64,000 nt of DNA from an uncultured Muribaculaceae bacterium. GTDB taxonomy: Bacteria > Bacteroidota > Bacteroidia > Bacteroidales > Muribaculaceae. This document shows positions 49,206 to 57,254 of the stretch, one piece after another; position 1 is the first letter of the stretch, and every line of letters begins with the position of its first letter. The DNA is taken from the NCBI GenBank assembly GCA_910586595.1, contig CAJUJB010000010.1, forward strand, positions 10,902 through 74,901. Direction: 5' to 3'. The notes beneath the pieces are model-generated. The model worked only from the letters and a program-made list of their open reading frames with translations. It ran no database searches and was not told the DNA's origin. Made by a program: the position numbers and the translations under genes.

Positions 49206-50825
49206 TTATTTTTTCTTGGCATGGCGGCGTGCGGTCTGGATACATTCGCGGCGCGAGATAATCACCGACAGGCCTTTGTAGGCGAATTCTTCTGTAAAGA
49301 GACGCTTCATGTCTTCGAAGTTCTTCGGGAGGGAGTCGATGGTTTTCAGGTGGGCCGGATCGGTGCCGAGACCGAGGCATATCTCCTCGAGTTTGCCGGT
49401 GCCTTGCGAGTCCTGGCCGCCTGTCATGCCGGTAGTAAGGTTGTCGGAGATTATGACGGTCATGGGGGTGTTCTCGTTTATCGCGTCGAGTAATCCGGTC
49501 ATGCCCGAGTGAGTGAAGGTAGAGTCGCCGATTATAGCCACGGCGGGATGCTGGCCAGCGTCAGCGGCGCCTTTGGCCATGGTGATGGAGGCACCCATGT
49601 CGACAGTGGTGTCGAGTGCGTTGAATGGAGCGAGGAAGCCGAGGGTATAGCAGCCGATGTCGCCGAATACTTTTGGATTTGAGAAGTCTTCGAGGGCGGC
49701 GTTGAGGGCGGCGTATACATCGCGGTGACCGCAGCCCTGGCATAAGGCCGGTGGACGGGGCACTACGAGGGGATGGGGCTCAGGAGCCATGGGCACGAGC
49801 TTGTCGCGCATCTCGGGGAAAAGACGGGCCACACCTTCGGCAACGGAGTCGGGTGTAAGCTCACCGGTGCGCGGCAGTATGCCGTCGAGTTTACCGTATA
49901 CCTTAAGGCCACGGTCGAGCAAGCCGCGGAGGGCCGACTCAATTACCGGCTGACCTTCTTCGGCCACAAGTATTGCCTCACACTCGTCGGCAAGACGGGC
50001 AACAAGCTTTTTGGGGAGGGGGTACTGCGAAATTTTGAGCACCGGGAACGGGCACTGCCCTTTGAAGCACTCGGCCACATAGTTGGCGGCGATTCCGGAT
50101 GCGAGTATGCCTATGCGGTGGTCGGGAGAGTCGGTATACTTGTTGAATGGCGACTCTTCGGAGAGACGTTCCATCTCTTTGCGGTCTTCGAGCAACTGGC
50201 GGTAACGTACGCGCGAGTTTCCGGGCATAAGCACCCATTGACGTGGATTGGAGGGATATGATATTTCGTTCTGTGCGTCGGCTTCATTCTGGCAATTGAC
50301 TACTGCACGGGAGTGGGCGAGACGTGTCACCATACGCACCATCACAGGTATGCGCAGTTTCTCCGAGAGGACGAATCCGTATGCGCCCATGTCGTAGGCT
50401 TCCTGCTGGTCAGACGGCTCGAGCACCGGCACGATGGCGAAGTCGGCGTAGAAACGGGAATCCTGTTCATTTTGCGAGGAGTGCATCGAGGGGTCGTCGG
50501 CAGAGATGACGAGCATGCCTCCGTTAGCTCCGGTCATTGCAGAATTTACAAAAGGATCGGCGGCCACGTTGAGACCTACGTGCTTCATGGATACCATGGT
50601 GCGTTTGCCGCAGAACGACATACCGAGAGCTTCTTCAAGCGCGGTTTTTTCGTTTGATGACCAGTGGGAATGTATGTTTCTTTCCCGGGCCACAGGCGAA
50701 GCCTGCACAAATTCGAGAATTTCTGTGGATGGGGTGCCAGGATAGGCATAGGCCCCCGATAGTCCTGCGTTGATGGCTCCTAAGGCCAGAGCCTCGTCGC
50801 CAAGAAGGAGTCGTTTGGTGTTCAT
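49206..50825 (-). CDS. iorA: Indolepyruvate:ferredoxin oxidoreductase alpha subunit, no C-terminal ferredoxin domain
   Basis: 539 aa from ATG 50825; the frame is open to 50927, but a -7 element at 50905-50912 lies inside that extension (50846 is a second possible start). Pyrimidine-binding TPP half GLSGAYAYPGTPSTEI, then CQGCGHRDVY and GDSTFTHSGMTGLLDAI, DNLTTGMTGGQDS (TPP/Mg site). It ends soon after RRECIQTARR, where longer IorA proteins carry a 2x[4Fe-4S] domain; the iron-sulfur module is absent here. Electrons probably go through another protein. First gene of the operon. Confidence 0.92.
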   Translation of the reverse strand: MNTKRLLLGDEALALGAINAGLSGAYAYPGTPSTEILEFVQASPVARERNIHSHWSSNEKTALEEALGMSFCGKRTMVSMKHVGLNVAADPFVNSAMTGANGGMLVISADDPSMHSSQNEQDSRFYADFAIVPVLEPSDQQEAYDMGAYGFVLSEKLRIPVMVRMVTRLAHSRAVVNCQNEADAQNEISYPSNPRQWVLMPGNSRVRYRQLLEDRKEMERLSEESPFNKYTDSPDHRIGILASGIAANYVAECFKGQCPFPVLKISQYPLPKKLVARLADECEAILVAEEGQPVIESALRGLLDRGLKVYGKLDGILPRTGELTPDSVAEGVARLFPEMRDKLVPMAPEPHPLVVPRPPALCQGCGHRDVYAALNAALEDFSNPKVFGDIGCYTLGFLAPFNALDTTVDMGASITMAKGAADAGQHPAVAIIGDSTFTHSGMTGLLDAINENTPMTVIISDNLTTGMTGGQDSQGTGKLEEICLGLGTDPAHLKTIDSLPKNFEDMKRLFTEEFAYKGLSVIISRRECIQTARRHAKKK

Positions 50826-50904
50826 AGTATTCAAGGTTTCTGTCATAATCCGGCAGGCGGCGCACAGCGGAATGGCATACGTCTGCTTTGGTGGGATATT
50901 TGCG

Positions 50905-50912
50905 CAAAGATA
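50905..50912 (-). promoter_or_regulatory. -7 promoter element for the iorA operon
   Basis: TATCTTTG on the minus strand. It sets the iorA start at 50846 or 50825 and drives a unit of six genes down to bglX. Confidence 0.55.
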
Positions 50913-51124
50913 GGAAATAATCCTCACTTAAGCAAGATGTATTTTCATTCAGGCATGATTTAATGTGGTTGATAAGGTATGCACAAGCATATTGTCAGAA
51001 ATGATGTTGCGGATTGCTGAATTGGGCGCCCCCGGGTGACTTTATGTAAGCCATAGCCTCGGGTATGAGCCGCCCGGCAAAGCGGTTTGAGCCGTAGAAC
51101 AAAGTCGGTGCGATATATTTTTGG

Positions 51125-51132
51125 TATATTTG
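51125..51132 (+). promoter_or_regulatory. -7 promoter element for the AraC-led redox operon
   Basis: TATATTTG, 21 bp before the ATG at 51154. Confidence 0.55.
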
Positions 51133-51153
51133 CAGTCTAAAACAGAATGCAAT

Positions 51154-51978
51154 ATGGAACAGTTGAAGGTGCTTGATTATTCCAATGTTTTTATCGCCAG
51201 TTATTTCACTGACGACAGGGAGTGTGCGCATCCCAATGCAGAGCATACGTTGATATATATCGTGTCGGGCGAGCTGGAAATCACCGATAAGGGAAAGAAG
51301 TCGATACTTCATCCAGGCGAATGTGCGTTTATGCGCCGCGACAACAAGATGTTGCTTCAGAAAAGGGTGAAGGACGGGGTTCCCTACCATTCCGTGGTGT
51401 TGAAATTCAACCGTAAGTTCTTGCGCGAATTTTTCTCAGGCATTGATAGAAAATCCTTACCGGAAGTGGCTAAACGCAATAAAAAGAGCCTGACTCTTCT
51501 GCCAGCAAATCGACCGGATATACGCAGCCTGTTTGAGTCGATTTTGCCATACTTTGACTCGGAAGTTAGACCGGCAGATGCGCTGTTACAGCTGAAAATG
51601 ACAGAAGGACTTTATGTATTGCTCAATACCGACCCTGATCTTTATGCCTCATTGTTTGACTTTACTGATCCTTGGAAAATAGATTTGCTTGAATTTATGA
51701 ACGAGAATTATATGGAGGAGCTCTCGATGGAAGAAATGGCAAGTTACACAGGCCGAAGCCTCGCTTCGTTCAAGCGCGATTTCAAGAAGGTAAGCGACCT
51801 CTCGCCCCTGAAATGGATTATCAATCGTCGCCTGGAAGCTGCCTATGAATTGATCAGACAGGGGTGTGTCAATATTACCGACGTATGTTATAAGGTTGGA
51901 TTCAAAAATCTCTCACATTTCTCAAAAGTATTCAAGGAGAAATATGGCATGGCACCTACCGCACTTGTAATCGCATAA
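51154..51978 (+). CDS. AraC-family transcriptional regulator
   Basis: 274 aa from ATG 51154. An N-terminal cupin-like effector part (HPNAEHTLIYIVSGELEI, then HPGECAFMRRD, about residues 30-90) precedes a C-terminal AraC DNA-binding pair of HTH motifs (LSMEEMASYTGRSLASFKRDFKK and NITDVCYKVGFKNLSHFSKVFKEKYG, given in part). It starts a run of six genes, 4 nt before the first acetyltransferase, and probably activates it in response to a small molecule. The ligand is unknown. Confidence 0.9.
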   Translation: MEQLKVLDYSNVFIASYFTDDRECAHPNAEHTLIYIVSGELEITDKGKKSILHPGECAFMRRDNKMLLQKRVKDGVPYHSVVLKFNRKFLREFFSGIDRKSLPEVAKRNKKSLTLLPANRPDIRSLFESILPYFDSEVRPADALLQLKMTEGLYVLLNTDPDLYASLFDFTDPWKIDLLEFMNENYMEELSMEEMASYTGRSLASFKRDFKKVSDLSPLKWIINRRLEAAYELIRQGCVNITDVCYKVGFKNLSHFSKVFKEKYGMAPTALVIA

Positions 51979-51982
51979 TTTT

Positions 51983-52507
51983 ATGGAAGAGATAAGGATT
52001 GATTGTTCAAACCAGAGTGCCGAAGAATTGGCTTTGGCGAAGCGGCAGGCTCAGCTGATATTCAAGCTGAACCATACCATGCCGATGACCGATGAGTATG
52101 ACGCGCTTGTGCATGAGATATTCCCGGATATGGGAGAAGGCAGCCGTATAAATACTCCCTTGACTGCCGTGCGCCCCCACATGGTGAAGATCGGTCGAAA
52201 TGTAGTAGTTATGAACGGCTGCCTGATGATGTCGGCCGGTGGAATCACGATAGAGGATGAGGCATTGATCGCCGCCAATGTGCAGCTCATCTCCAACAAC
52301 CATGACCTCCACAATCGTAATATTATCACCTGCCGCCCTATACGCATCTGCCGCAAAGCATGGATTGGTGCCGGAGCGACGATATTACCGGGTGTCACGG
52401 TCGGTGAAAATGCTGTGGTCGGGGCGGGGAGTGTTGTCACCCGCGATGTGCCGCCAGACACAATAGTGGCAGGCAATCCCGCACGTATTATAAAAAAGAT
52501 AGATTGA
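51983..52507 (+). CDS. Hexapeptide-repeat O-acetyltransferase (Maa/LacA type)
   Basis: 174 aa. The C-terminal half is a left-handed beta-helix with hexapeptide repeats (IEDEALIAANVQLIS, GAGATILPGVTVGENAVVGAGSVV in part) ending in AGNPARIIKKI, typical of sugar O-acetyltransferases that use acetyl-CoA; NNHDLHNR carries the likely catalytic His. The N-terminal helical region (40 aa) resembles the Mac domain. The acceptor in this operon is unknown. A terminator-like hairpin and a new promoter separate it partly from the second transferase. Confidence 0.88.
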   Translation: MEEIRIDCSNQSAEELALAKRQAQLIFKLNHTMPMTDEYDALVHEIFPDMGEGSRINTPLTAVRPHMVKIGRNVVVMNGCLMMSAGGITIEDEALIAANVQLISNNHDLHNRNIITCRPIRICRKAWIGAGATILPGVTVGENAVVGAGSVVTRDVPPDTIVAGNPARIIKKID

Positions 52508-52530
52508 GCTTAACAACAAACATATTTGAG

Positions 52531-52560
52531 CCTCGCAGCAAACCCGCTGCGGGGCTTTGT
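52531..52560 (+). terminator. Hairpin between the two acetyltransferase genes
   Basis: CCTCGCAGC (52531-52539) pairs with GCTGCGGGG with one G-U, then CTTTGTCTG. Possibly an attenuator, since the next gene has its own -7 element just after. Confidence 0.45.
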
Positions 52561-52563
52561 CTG

Positions 52564-52571
52564 TAATTTTG
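52564..52571 (+). promoter_or_regulatory. -7 promoter element for the second acetyltransferase
   Basis: TAATTTTG, 18 bp before the ATG at 52590; suggests the downstream four-gene set can be transcribed on its own. Confidence 0.5.
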
Positions 52572-52589
52572 CATCAGAAAATCAAACTG

Positions 52590-53168
52590 ATGCAGACTAT
52601 GGATGATATATTTGAAAAAGATCTGAGTGGCGAAATGGTGTCGCCCAATGACGCGGGATATGAGCAGCTCATTACTGACATATTTGCCACCATGAAAATT
52701 GCAACTGAGATGAATTCGGGCTACAAAACACCCGAAGAGGTCCACGAGTATATGGGGCGCATACTTGGAAAACCGCTCGACGACACGACAACTGTCATTC
52801 CACCTTTTTACGTAGATTACGGCAAGCCTGTCTCTATCGGTAAGGGGTGTTTCATTCAGCAATGCTGCACGTTTTTCGGCCGTGGCGGGATCACGATCGG
52901 AAACGAGGTGTTTATAGGCCCGAAATGCAACCTTATAACCATCAATCACGACCCTGACCCCGACAATCGCAGTGCGACATACGGTCGCCCGATTGTGATT
53001 GAGGATAAGGTGTGGATTGGTATAAACTCAACTATCCTGCCAGGTGTGAAAATCGGCTATGGAGCAATTGTCGGGGCGCAGAGTGTAGTGACACATGACG
53101 TACCTCCGATGACCGTCGTTGCCGGTAATCCGGCACGCATAATCAGAAAAATAGAGTTGAGCCGATGA
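52590..53168 (+). CDS. Second hexapeptide-repeat acetyltransferase
   Basis: 192 aa from ATG 52590 (52599 is equally possible). Left-handed beta-helix acyltransferase like the gene before it, but only distantly similar to it: GRGGITIGNEVFIGPKCNLI, INHDPDP with the likely catalytic His, GVKIGYGAIVGAQSVV and AGNPARIIRKIE. The N-terminal 70 residues are divergent. Its stop overlaps the reductase start as ATGA. Two different transferases in one operon suggests acetylation of two substrates or a hetero-oligomer. Confidence 0.86.
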   Translation: MQTMDDIFEKDLSGEMVSPNDAGYEQLITDIFATMKIATEMNSGYKTPEEVHEYMGRILGKPLDDTTTVIPPFYVDYGKPVSIGKGCFIQQCCTFFGRGGITIGNEVFIGPKCNLITINHDPDPDNRSATYGRPIVIEDKVWIGINSTILPGVKIGYGAIVGAQSVVTHDVPPMTVVAGNPARIIRKIELSR

Positions 53169-54310
53169 AAACTGAAGGAATAAGCCGCCGCGGTTTCCTG
53201 AGGGTGGCCGCTGCTGTGGGAGCTGCATTCGCAATTGAGCCAACGCTCAACAAAGTCCAGGCAGCCGAGCAGTTAATCTCTGGCAAGCATATCGTGAAGA
53301 ATCCAGATATGCAGTATCGCACGCTCGGCAGCGGGCCGGCAGCTTTTGAAGTGTCGGCACTTGGATTTGGCGTGATGGGTATGACCTACAACCGCAGTCA
53401 ATATCCCGATAAAAAAATGCGGCAACGTGTAATAGCCGAAGCTGTCGACCACGGGGTCACTCTTTTTGACACGGCGATAATATACGGGCCTCTTAACAAT
53501 GAGGAATTCACAGGCGAAGCGCTCGCCCCGTATAAAAACCGCGTAAACATAACTACAAAATTCGGTCATGAGGTCATTGATGGCAAAGCCACCGGTCGGC
53601 AGGACAGTCGCCCTGAGACAATCCGTCGCTATTGCGAGGGCTCACTGCGACGGCTGGGTATAGACTCCATTCCGATGTTCTATCAGCACCGCTTTGACCC
53701 TAATACACCTATTGAAGAGGTTGCCGGTTGTATCGGCGATTTGATCAAGGAGGGCAAGGTACAGCGGTGGGGCTTGTGCGAGGTGAGTTCCGAGACAATC
53801 CGCAAGGCTCATGCCGTAACTCCTGTCACGGCAATTCAGAGTGAATATCATCTCATGCACCGCCTCGTTGAAGAAAATGGTGTTCTCGATACCTGCAGGG
53901 AATTGGGCATAGGCTTTGTGCCTTACAGCCCGCTCAACCGGGGGTTCTTGGGTGGTTGTATCAACGAATATACTGTATTCGATACGAGCAACGACAACCG
54001 CCATACGCTGCCGCGTTTCGAGCCCGACGCAATGCGCCAGAACTATCGTATAGTGAATGTCCTCCAGGATTTCGGTCGCACACGCGGTATGACTTCTTCT
54101 CAAGTTGCCTTAGGTTGGCTCCTGCACAAAGCACCATGGATTGTGCCGATACCGGGAACTACGAAAATCTCGCATCTTGAAGAAAATCTACACACCTTCG
54201 CCTTCGTACTTGCTGACAGTGAATGGAGCGAACTTGAACGGCGCGTGGCCGCCATACCCGTGGTTGGAGACCGCTATAATGCCGAACAGCAGAAACAGGT
54301 AGGACATTGA
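53165..54310 (+). CDS. Tat-exported aldo/keto reductase
   Basis: 381 aa. A twin-arginine signal (ISRRGFLRVAAAVGAAFA) marks export of a folded protein. The AKR barrel has DTAIIYG (catalytic Asp and Tyr), TTKFGH (Lys) and FYQHRFDP (His), and VPIPGTTKISHLEEN near the C-terminus is the NADP-binding region. Oxidoreductases of this type are usually NADPH-dependent, so a periplasmic AKR would need a bound cofactor carried out with it. It is coupled by 4 bp to the acetyltransferase and lies 28 nt before a secreted flavodoxin. Confidence 0.9.
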   Translation: MKTEGISRRGFLRVAAAVGAAFAIEPTLNKVQAAEQLISGKHIVKNPDMQYRTLGSGPAAFEVSALGFGVMGMTYNRSQYPDKKMRQRVIAEAVDHGVTLFDTAIIYGPLNNEEFTGEALAPYKNRVNITTKFGHEVIDGKATGRQDSRPETIRRYCEGSLRRLGIDSIPMFYQHRFDPNTPIEEVAGCIGDLIKEGKVQRWGLCEVSSETIRKAHAVTPVTAIQSEYHLMHRLVEENGVLDTCRELGIGFVPYSPLNRGFLGGCINEYTVFDTSNDNRHTLPRFEPDAMRQNYRIVNVLQDFGRTRGMTSSQVALGWLLHKAPWIVPIPGTTKISHLEENLHTFAFVLADSEWSELERRVAAIPVVGDRYNAEQQKQVGH

Positions 54311-54338
54311 GCTGCATAACACATTAAAAAATACATCT

Positions 54339-55139
54339 ATGAAGAAATTTACACTTACTATGGTTGGCCTGCTTTGTGCAGTAGCCGCTAATGCAAAAAC
54401 TCTTGTGGCATATTATAGTTACACCAACAATGTTGAGAAAATTGTAAATGCCTTAAGTTCTCAGATCGAGTGCGATGTACTGGAGGTCGAACCTGCGGAA
54501 AAGGGGCTTGACTATGCCGCAAACAACTACGCCATCGGCAGTGCCCAGATAGCTGCCATACGCAACAATCCGGATGATGCGTCGTCATATCCGGCTATCG
54601 ATAATGTCGATGTCAATATGGACGACTACGACATGGTGATCATTGCATGCCCCCTCTGGTGGAGTCAGATGGCTGCACCATTCCAGACATTCCTGTTTAA
54701 ATATGGCGATCAGATGGCCGGGAAGAATATAGGAGTCATCGTATCAAGTTCGAGCAGCGGCATAAGCGGTGTTGTGGCGGATGCGCAGCGGCTTATACCT
54801 GAGGGTAATTTCATTGAACCAACCTTGTGGATACGTTCTTCCCAGACATCCGGAGCCGCCTCTCTCATATCGGAATGGCTCACAGACATAAATTACAACG
54901 GTCTAACGTCGGCCTTGGCCTCGGTAGCTGGCGGCAACGATTTTGAGATTGTTGCCTCAAACGGAATGATTGGTGTCAATGGAGATTTCAATACCTTGGT
55001 ACTCTATGACTTCGCAGGAAATAAGGTGGCTGAGACTGCCGGCGCGCCGGTTAACACTGATGCGTTTCGCCCCGGCATCTATATAGCTCACGCTAAGAAG
55101 GGTACGCATACAATAACCCGTAAAATTAATATACGATGA
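54339..55139 (+). CDS. Secreted flavodoxin-like protein with sorting-like tail
   Basis: 266 aa. Signal peptide MKKFTLTMVGLLCAVAANA, then flavodoxin fold: VAYYSYTNNVEKIVNAL is the FMN phosphate loop, MVIIACPLWWSQMAAPFQTFL the second FMN loop (given in part). After about residue 190 the tail VLYDFAGNKV...GIYIAHAKKG resembles C-terminal signals of other proteins here. Flavodoxins are normally cytoplasmic, so an exported form is unusual. Its stop overlaps the next start as ATGA. Confidence 0.85.
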   Translation: MKKFTLTMVGLLCAVAANAKTLVAYYSYTNNVEKIVNALSSQIECDVLEVEPAEKGLDYAANNYAIGSAQIAAIRNNPDDASSYPAIDNVDVNMDDYDMVIIACPLWWSQMAAPFQTFLFKYGDQMAGKNIGVIVSSSSSGISGVVADAQRLIPEGNFIEPTLWIRSSQTSGAASLISEWLTDINYNGLTSALASVAGGNDFEIVASNGMIGVNGDFNTLVLYDFAGNKVAETAGAPVNTDAFRPGIYIAHAKKGTHTITRKINIR

Positions 55140-56236
55140 GGTGGCGCTGGATTGCTATAATACTCCTTCTCCCCCTTATCATATTCACCGGTTGCGGTGA
55201 TGGAGATAATGAACCGCAGCCGGTGGTGCCAGAGCAATCTGGGAGTGCAGACGATGACTTGGGCGACGAAGATTCTACCGCCATTTCTGAAAACAGCAAA
55301 ACCCTTATTGCATATTTCAGCAGGTGGGGAAATACCCCATATCCCGCTGATGTCGATGCCTCCACCGGAGCAAGTATACAGATACGAAATGGTGTGCGGC
55401 AGGGAACGACACAGATCATCGCCGGGTATATCCAGTCTGCTGTAGGAGGAGATATACATCTGATAGAAACGGAGACTGCTTATCCTATTGATTTCGATGT
55501 TGTGCGCGAGCTCAACCACTCGGAAATGGCGTCAAATTATCTGCCGCCATTGAAAAGTAAGGTTGAGTCCATGGATGGATATGAAGTGGTGTTTGTCGGC
55601 TATCCCGTATGGGCGACTGATGCTCCACAAGCAATCAAGGCCTTCCTTTCGTCTTACGATATGAGCGGTAAGACAGTCATACCGTTCTGCACACACGATG
55701 GATACGGCGCCGGTCGGAGTTATTCGACCGTAGCTGAGGCCGCTGTCGGAGCCTCAACCCTTGAAGGTATCGCAATCCTCGCGTCTGAGGTTCCGGAGGC
55801 AGAAGACCGGGTGAAGGAATGGCTTGGAACTATCGGCATTGAGCGTGCTGACTCAAGCATGTCTGTAACAGTGTCGGTTGATGGGAGAACTTTTGAAGCT
55901 GAATGGTATGATACGCCTTTGGCGAATGAGATACGGGCAATGTTTCCCTTGAAGGCGATATTGGGCAGGTATGGTAACCGCGAATATTACGGGGCGATGC
56001 CAACCCGGCCACAAAACATTGAAGAGGGTCAGCTTACCTTTAAAAATGGCGACATAACCTATTGCCCGACAAACAATACTATCGCAATTTTCTATGGTCA
56101 GGCCGACGACCCCAAAATGGGTAAATTGAGTATGGGAATTATTCCTGTAGGGCGTGTGACCTCTTCACTTTCACCGTTTGACGAAATGGGCTCCCGACTT
56201 GAATTTACATTTGATAATGCCGCCTCTGACAATTGA
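55136..56236 (+). CDS. Lipoprotein with flavodoxin-like and cyclophilin-like domains
   Basis: 366 aa. Lipoprotein signal (IILLLPLIIFTGC, then GDGDNEPQP and a Glu/Asp/Pro-rich linker) anchors it to a membrane. Residues about 55-240 form a second flavodoxin domain (IAYFSRWGNTPYP, GYEVVFVGYPVWATDAPQAIKAFL in part), larger than the first because of an insert after the phosphate loop. Residues 245-360 look like the cyclophilin-like domain (TPLANEIRAMFPL, NTIAIFYGQADDPKMGKLSMGIIPVGRV in part) that often accompanies these flavodoxins. Last gene of the AraC-led operon. Confidence 0.85.
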   Translation: MRWRWIAIILLLPLIIFTGCGDGDNEPQPVVPEQSGSADDDLGDEDSTAISENSKTLIAYFSRWGNTPYPADVDASTGASIQIRNGVRQGTTQIIAGYIQSAVGGDIHLIETETAYPIDFDVVRELNHSEMASNYLPPLKSKVESMDGYEVVFVGYPVWATDAPQAIKAFLSSYDMSGKTVIPFCTHDGYGAGRSYSTVAEAAVGASTLEGIAILASEVPEAEDRVKEWLGTIGIERADSSMSVTVSVDGRTFEAEWYDTPLANEIRAMFPLKAILGRYGNREYYGAMPTRPQNIEEGQLTFKNGDITYCPTNNTIAIFYGQADDPKMGKLSMGIIPVGRVTSSLSPFDEMGSRLEFTFDNAASDN

Positions 56237-56498
56237 GCGGCCGGCCGGTAACTCTTGGGTATCTATTTTGTGTTGTTCAAAAATTCTTTTTAATTATTGA
56301 TGTGCTAATTAGAATAAAGGAAGACTGACGACCAATTATATTTCGTTTTTTATACTGCACAACAGGAAGGCGGCCATGCTGTCGGTCTTGCCGGTGCGTA
56401 GCCCTGCGACGATAATGGTGGTGTTCGCGCCTATATGCTGCGTAAGTCGTTGGTCTTGTTAAAGTAAACTTTCTTGGCGGCCATTGTAATTTTTCGCT
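56237..56498. other. AT-rich region with a possible gene remnant
   Basis: No intact gene. On the minus strand 56336-56455 is open for about 40 codons and ends in a stop, containing GLRTGKTDSMAAFLL, which reads like the C-terminus of a real protein. No start, ribosome site or upstream part was found, so it is most likely a decayed gene end. The left 60 bases are plain AT-rich spacer. Confidence 0.35.
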
Positions 56499-56506
56499 TA
56501 AATTTG
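56499..56506 (+). promoter_or_regulatory. -7 promoter element for small membrane proteins
   Basis: TAAATTTG, 33 bp before the ATG at 56540. Confidence 0.5.
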
Positions 56507-56539
56507 CGTCTAATAAGAAACCCTAAAAATCAGCACATT

Positions 56540-56704
56540 ATGGTTAAACATTGGTATGTCTACCTTATAATCGCGGCAGTGGCAGAGCTTTTATATATGC
56601 TTTGCGACAAATACAAATTTATCAAATCGAAGCCATTACGCACGATTATCGTGATTTTTGTTGCCTCATTCATCTGTTGGGGTATTTACGACCTCTTTGT
56701 TTGA
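56540..56704 (+). CDS. Small membrane protein, 54 aa
   Basis: ATG at 56540, just after a -7 element; an in-frame ATG-like start at 56474 lies before that element and is rejected. Two hydrophobic stretches (YVYLIIAAVAELLYML and IIVIFVASFICWGIY) are separated by a basic loop (KYKFIKSKPLR). Function unknown. A second small membrane protein gene follows 37 nt later. Confidence 0.5.
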   Translation: MVKHWYVYLIIAAVAELLYMLCDKYKFIKSKPLRTIIVIFVASFICWGIYDLFV

Positions 56705-56741
56705 GGTAAACAAGGTATCTAATTCAATAATAGACACATCA

Positions 56742-56915
56742 ATGGGAACATCATTCAAAATCTTAATGGCTATTCTCGGTGTTTTGTCAGCGATGAATAT
56801 GATTATATCCTATAATCAAAAGCCGTCAAAAGTCCGCACGTTTGGTGTGTGGTTCAACGGAATAGCTCTTGCATTTATAGCGGTTGCTTTAATAATTGAC
56901 CTCGTTATGAATTAG
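56742..56915 (+). CDS. Small membrane protein, 57 aa
   Basis: ATG at 56742. Two hydrophobic spans (ILMAILGVLSAMNMII and FNGIALAFIAVALIIDLVM) with a short basic loop (NQKPSKVRT) between them. Unknown family. Placed 37 nt after another two-span protein of similar size, so they may form a pair. Low GC compared with the rest of the window. Confidence 0.5.
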   Translation: MGTSFKILMAILGVLSAMNMIISYNQKPSKVRTFGVWFNGIALAFIAVALIIDLVMN

Positions 56916-56992
56916 TGTTCTTCCGCTCTATCTCTTTGGTGAACAAGTGCGCCCGGCAATACTTCTATTGTGTTCGGTGTTGGCATAAAATT

Positions 56993-57035
56993 AAAGAGGC
57001 TGCGTCATAATTAAACTTTATGACGCAGCCTCTTT
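56993..57035. terminator. Strong terminator after tRNA-Ala
   Basis: A perfect stem of 18 bp (56993-57010 with 57018-57035) with a 7-nt loop, flanked by A- and T-runs, works for the minus-strand tRNA and for the small plus-strand genes. Confidence 0.85.
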
Positions 57036-57039
57036 TGTG

Positions 57040-57113
57040 TGGAGTACAGCGGACTCGAACCGCTCACCTCGACACTGCCAGTGTCGCGCTCTAGCCAGAT
57101 GAGCTAGTACCCC
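57040..57113 (-). tRNA. tRNA-Ala (GGC)
   Basis: 74 nt with full cloverleaf on the minus strand: acceptor GGGGTAC with GTACTCC (one G-U), anticodon arm CGACA-loop-TGTCG with anticodon GGC (plus-strand 57077-57079), T arm with GTTCGAGTC, discriminator A. CCA is not encoded. Confidence 0.92.
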
Positions 57114-57229
57114 TTTCGATTGCGATGCAAAGTTAGAAATATTTTTTTGAATGACCTCAGAATTTAACGTATTTAATATATGTTAATATTTTTATACTGA
57201 TTTTAGAATTGCGGTTCGTTTTTTTGTAG

Positions 57230-57237
57230 TACCTTTA
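57230..57237 (+). promoter_or_regulatory. Possible weak -7 element for namZ
   Basis: TACCTTTA differs from TAnnTTTG in the last base; about 17 bp before the ATG. No convincing -33 element. Confidence 0.3.
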
Positions 57238-57254
57238 CCGACACAATTATTATC

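Noticed and set aside
50826..50927. Longer iorA start
   Set aside because: The extension contains the promoter element 50905-50912 and has no homology to known IorA starts.
56474..56539. Upstream extension of the 54-aa membrane protein
   Set aside because: The -7 promoter element at 56499-56506 falls inside it, so it cannot be transcribed as part of the gene.
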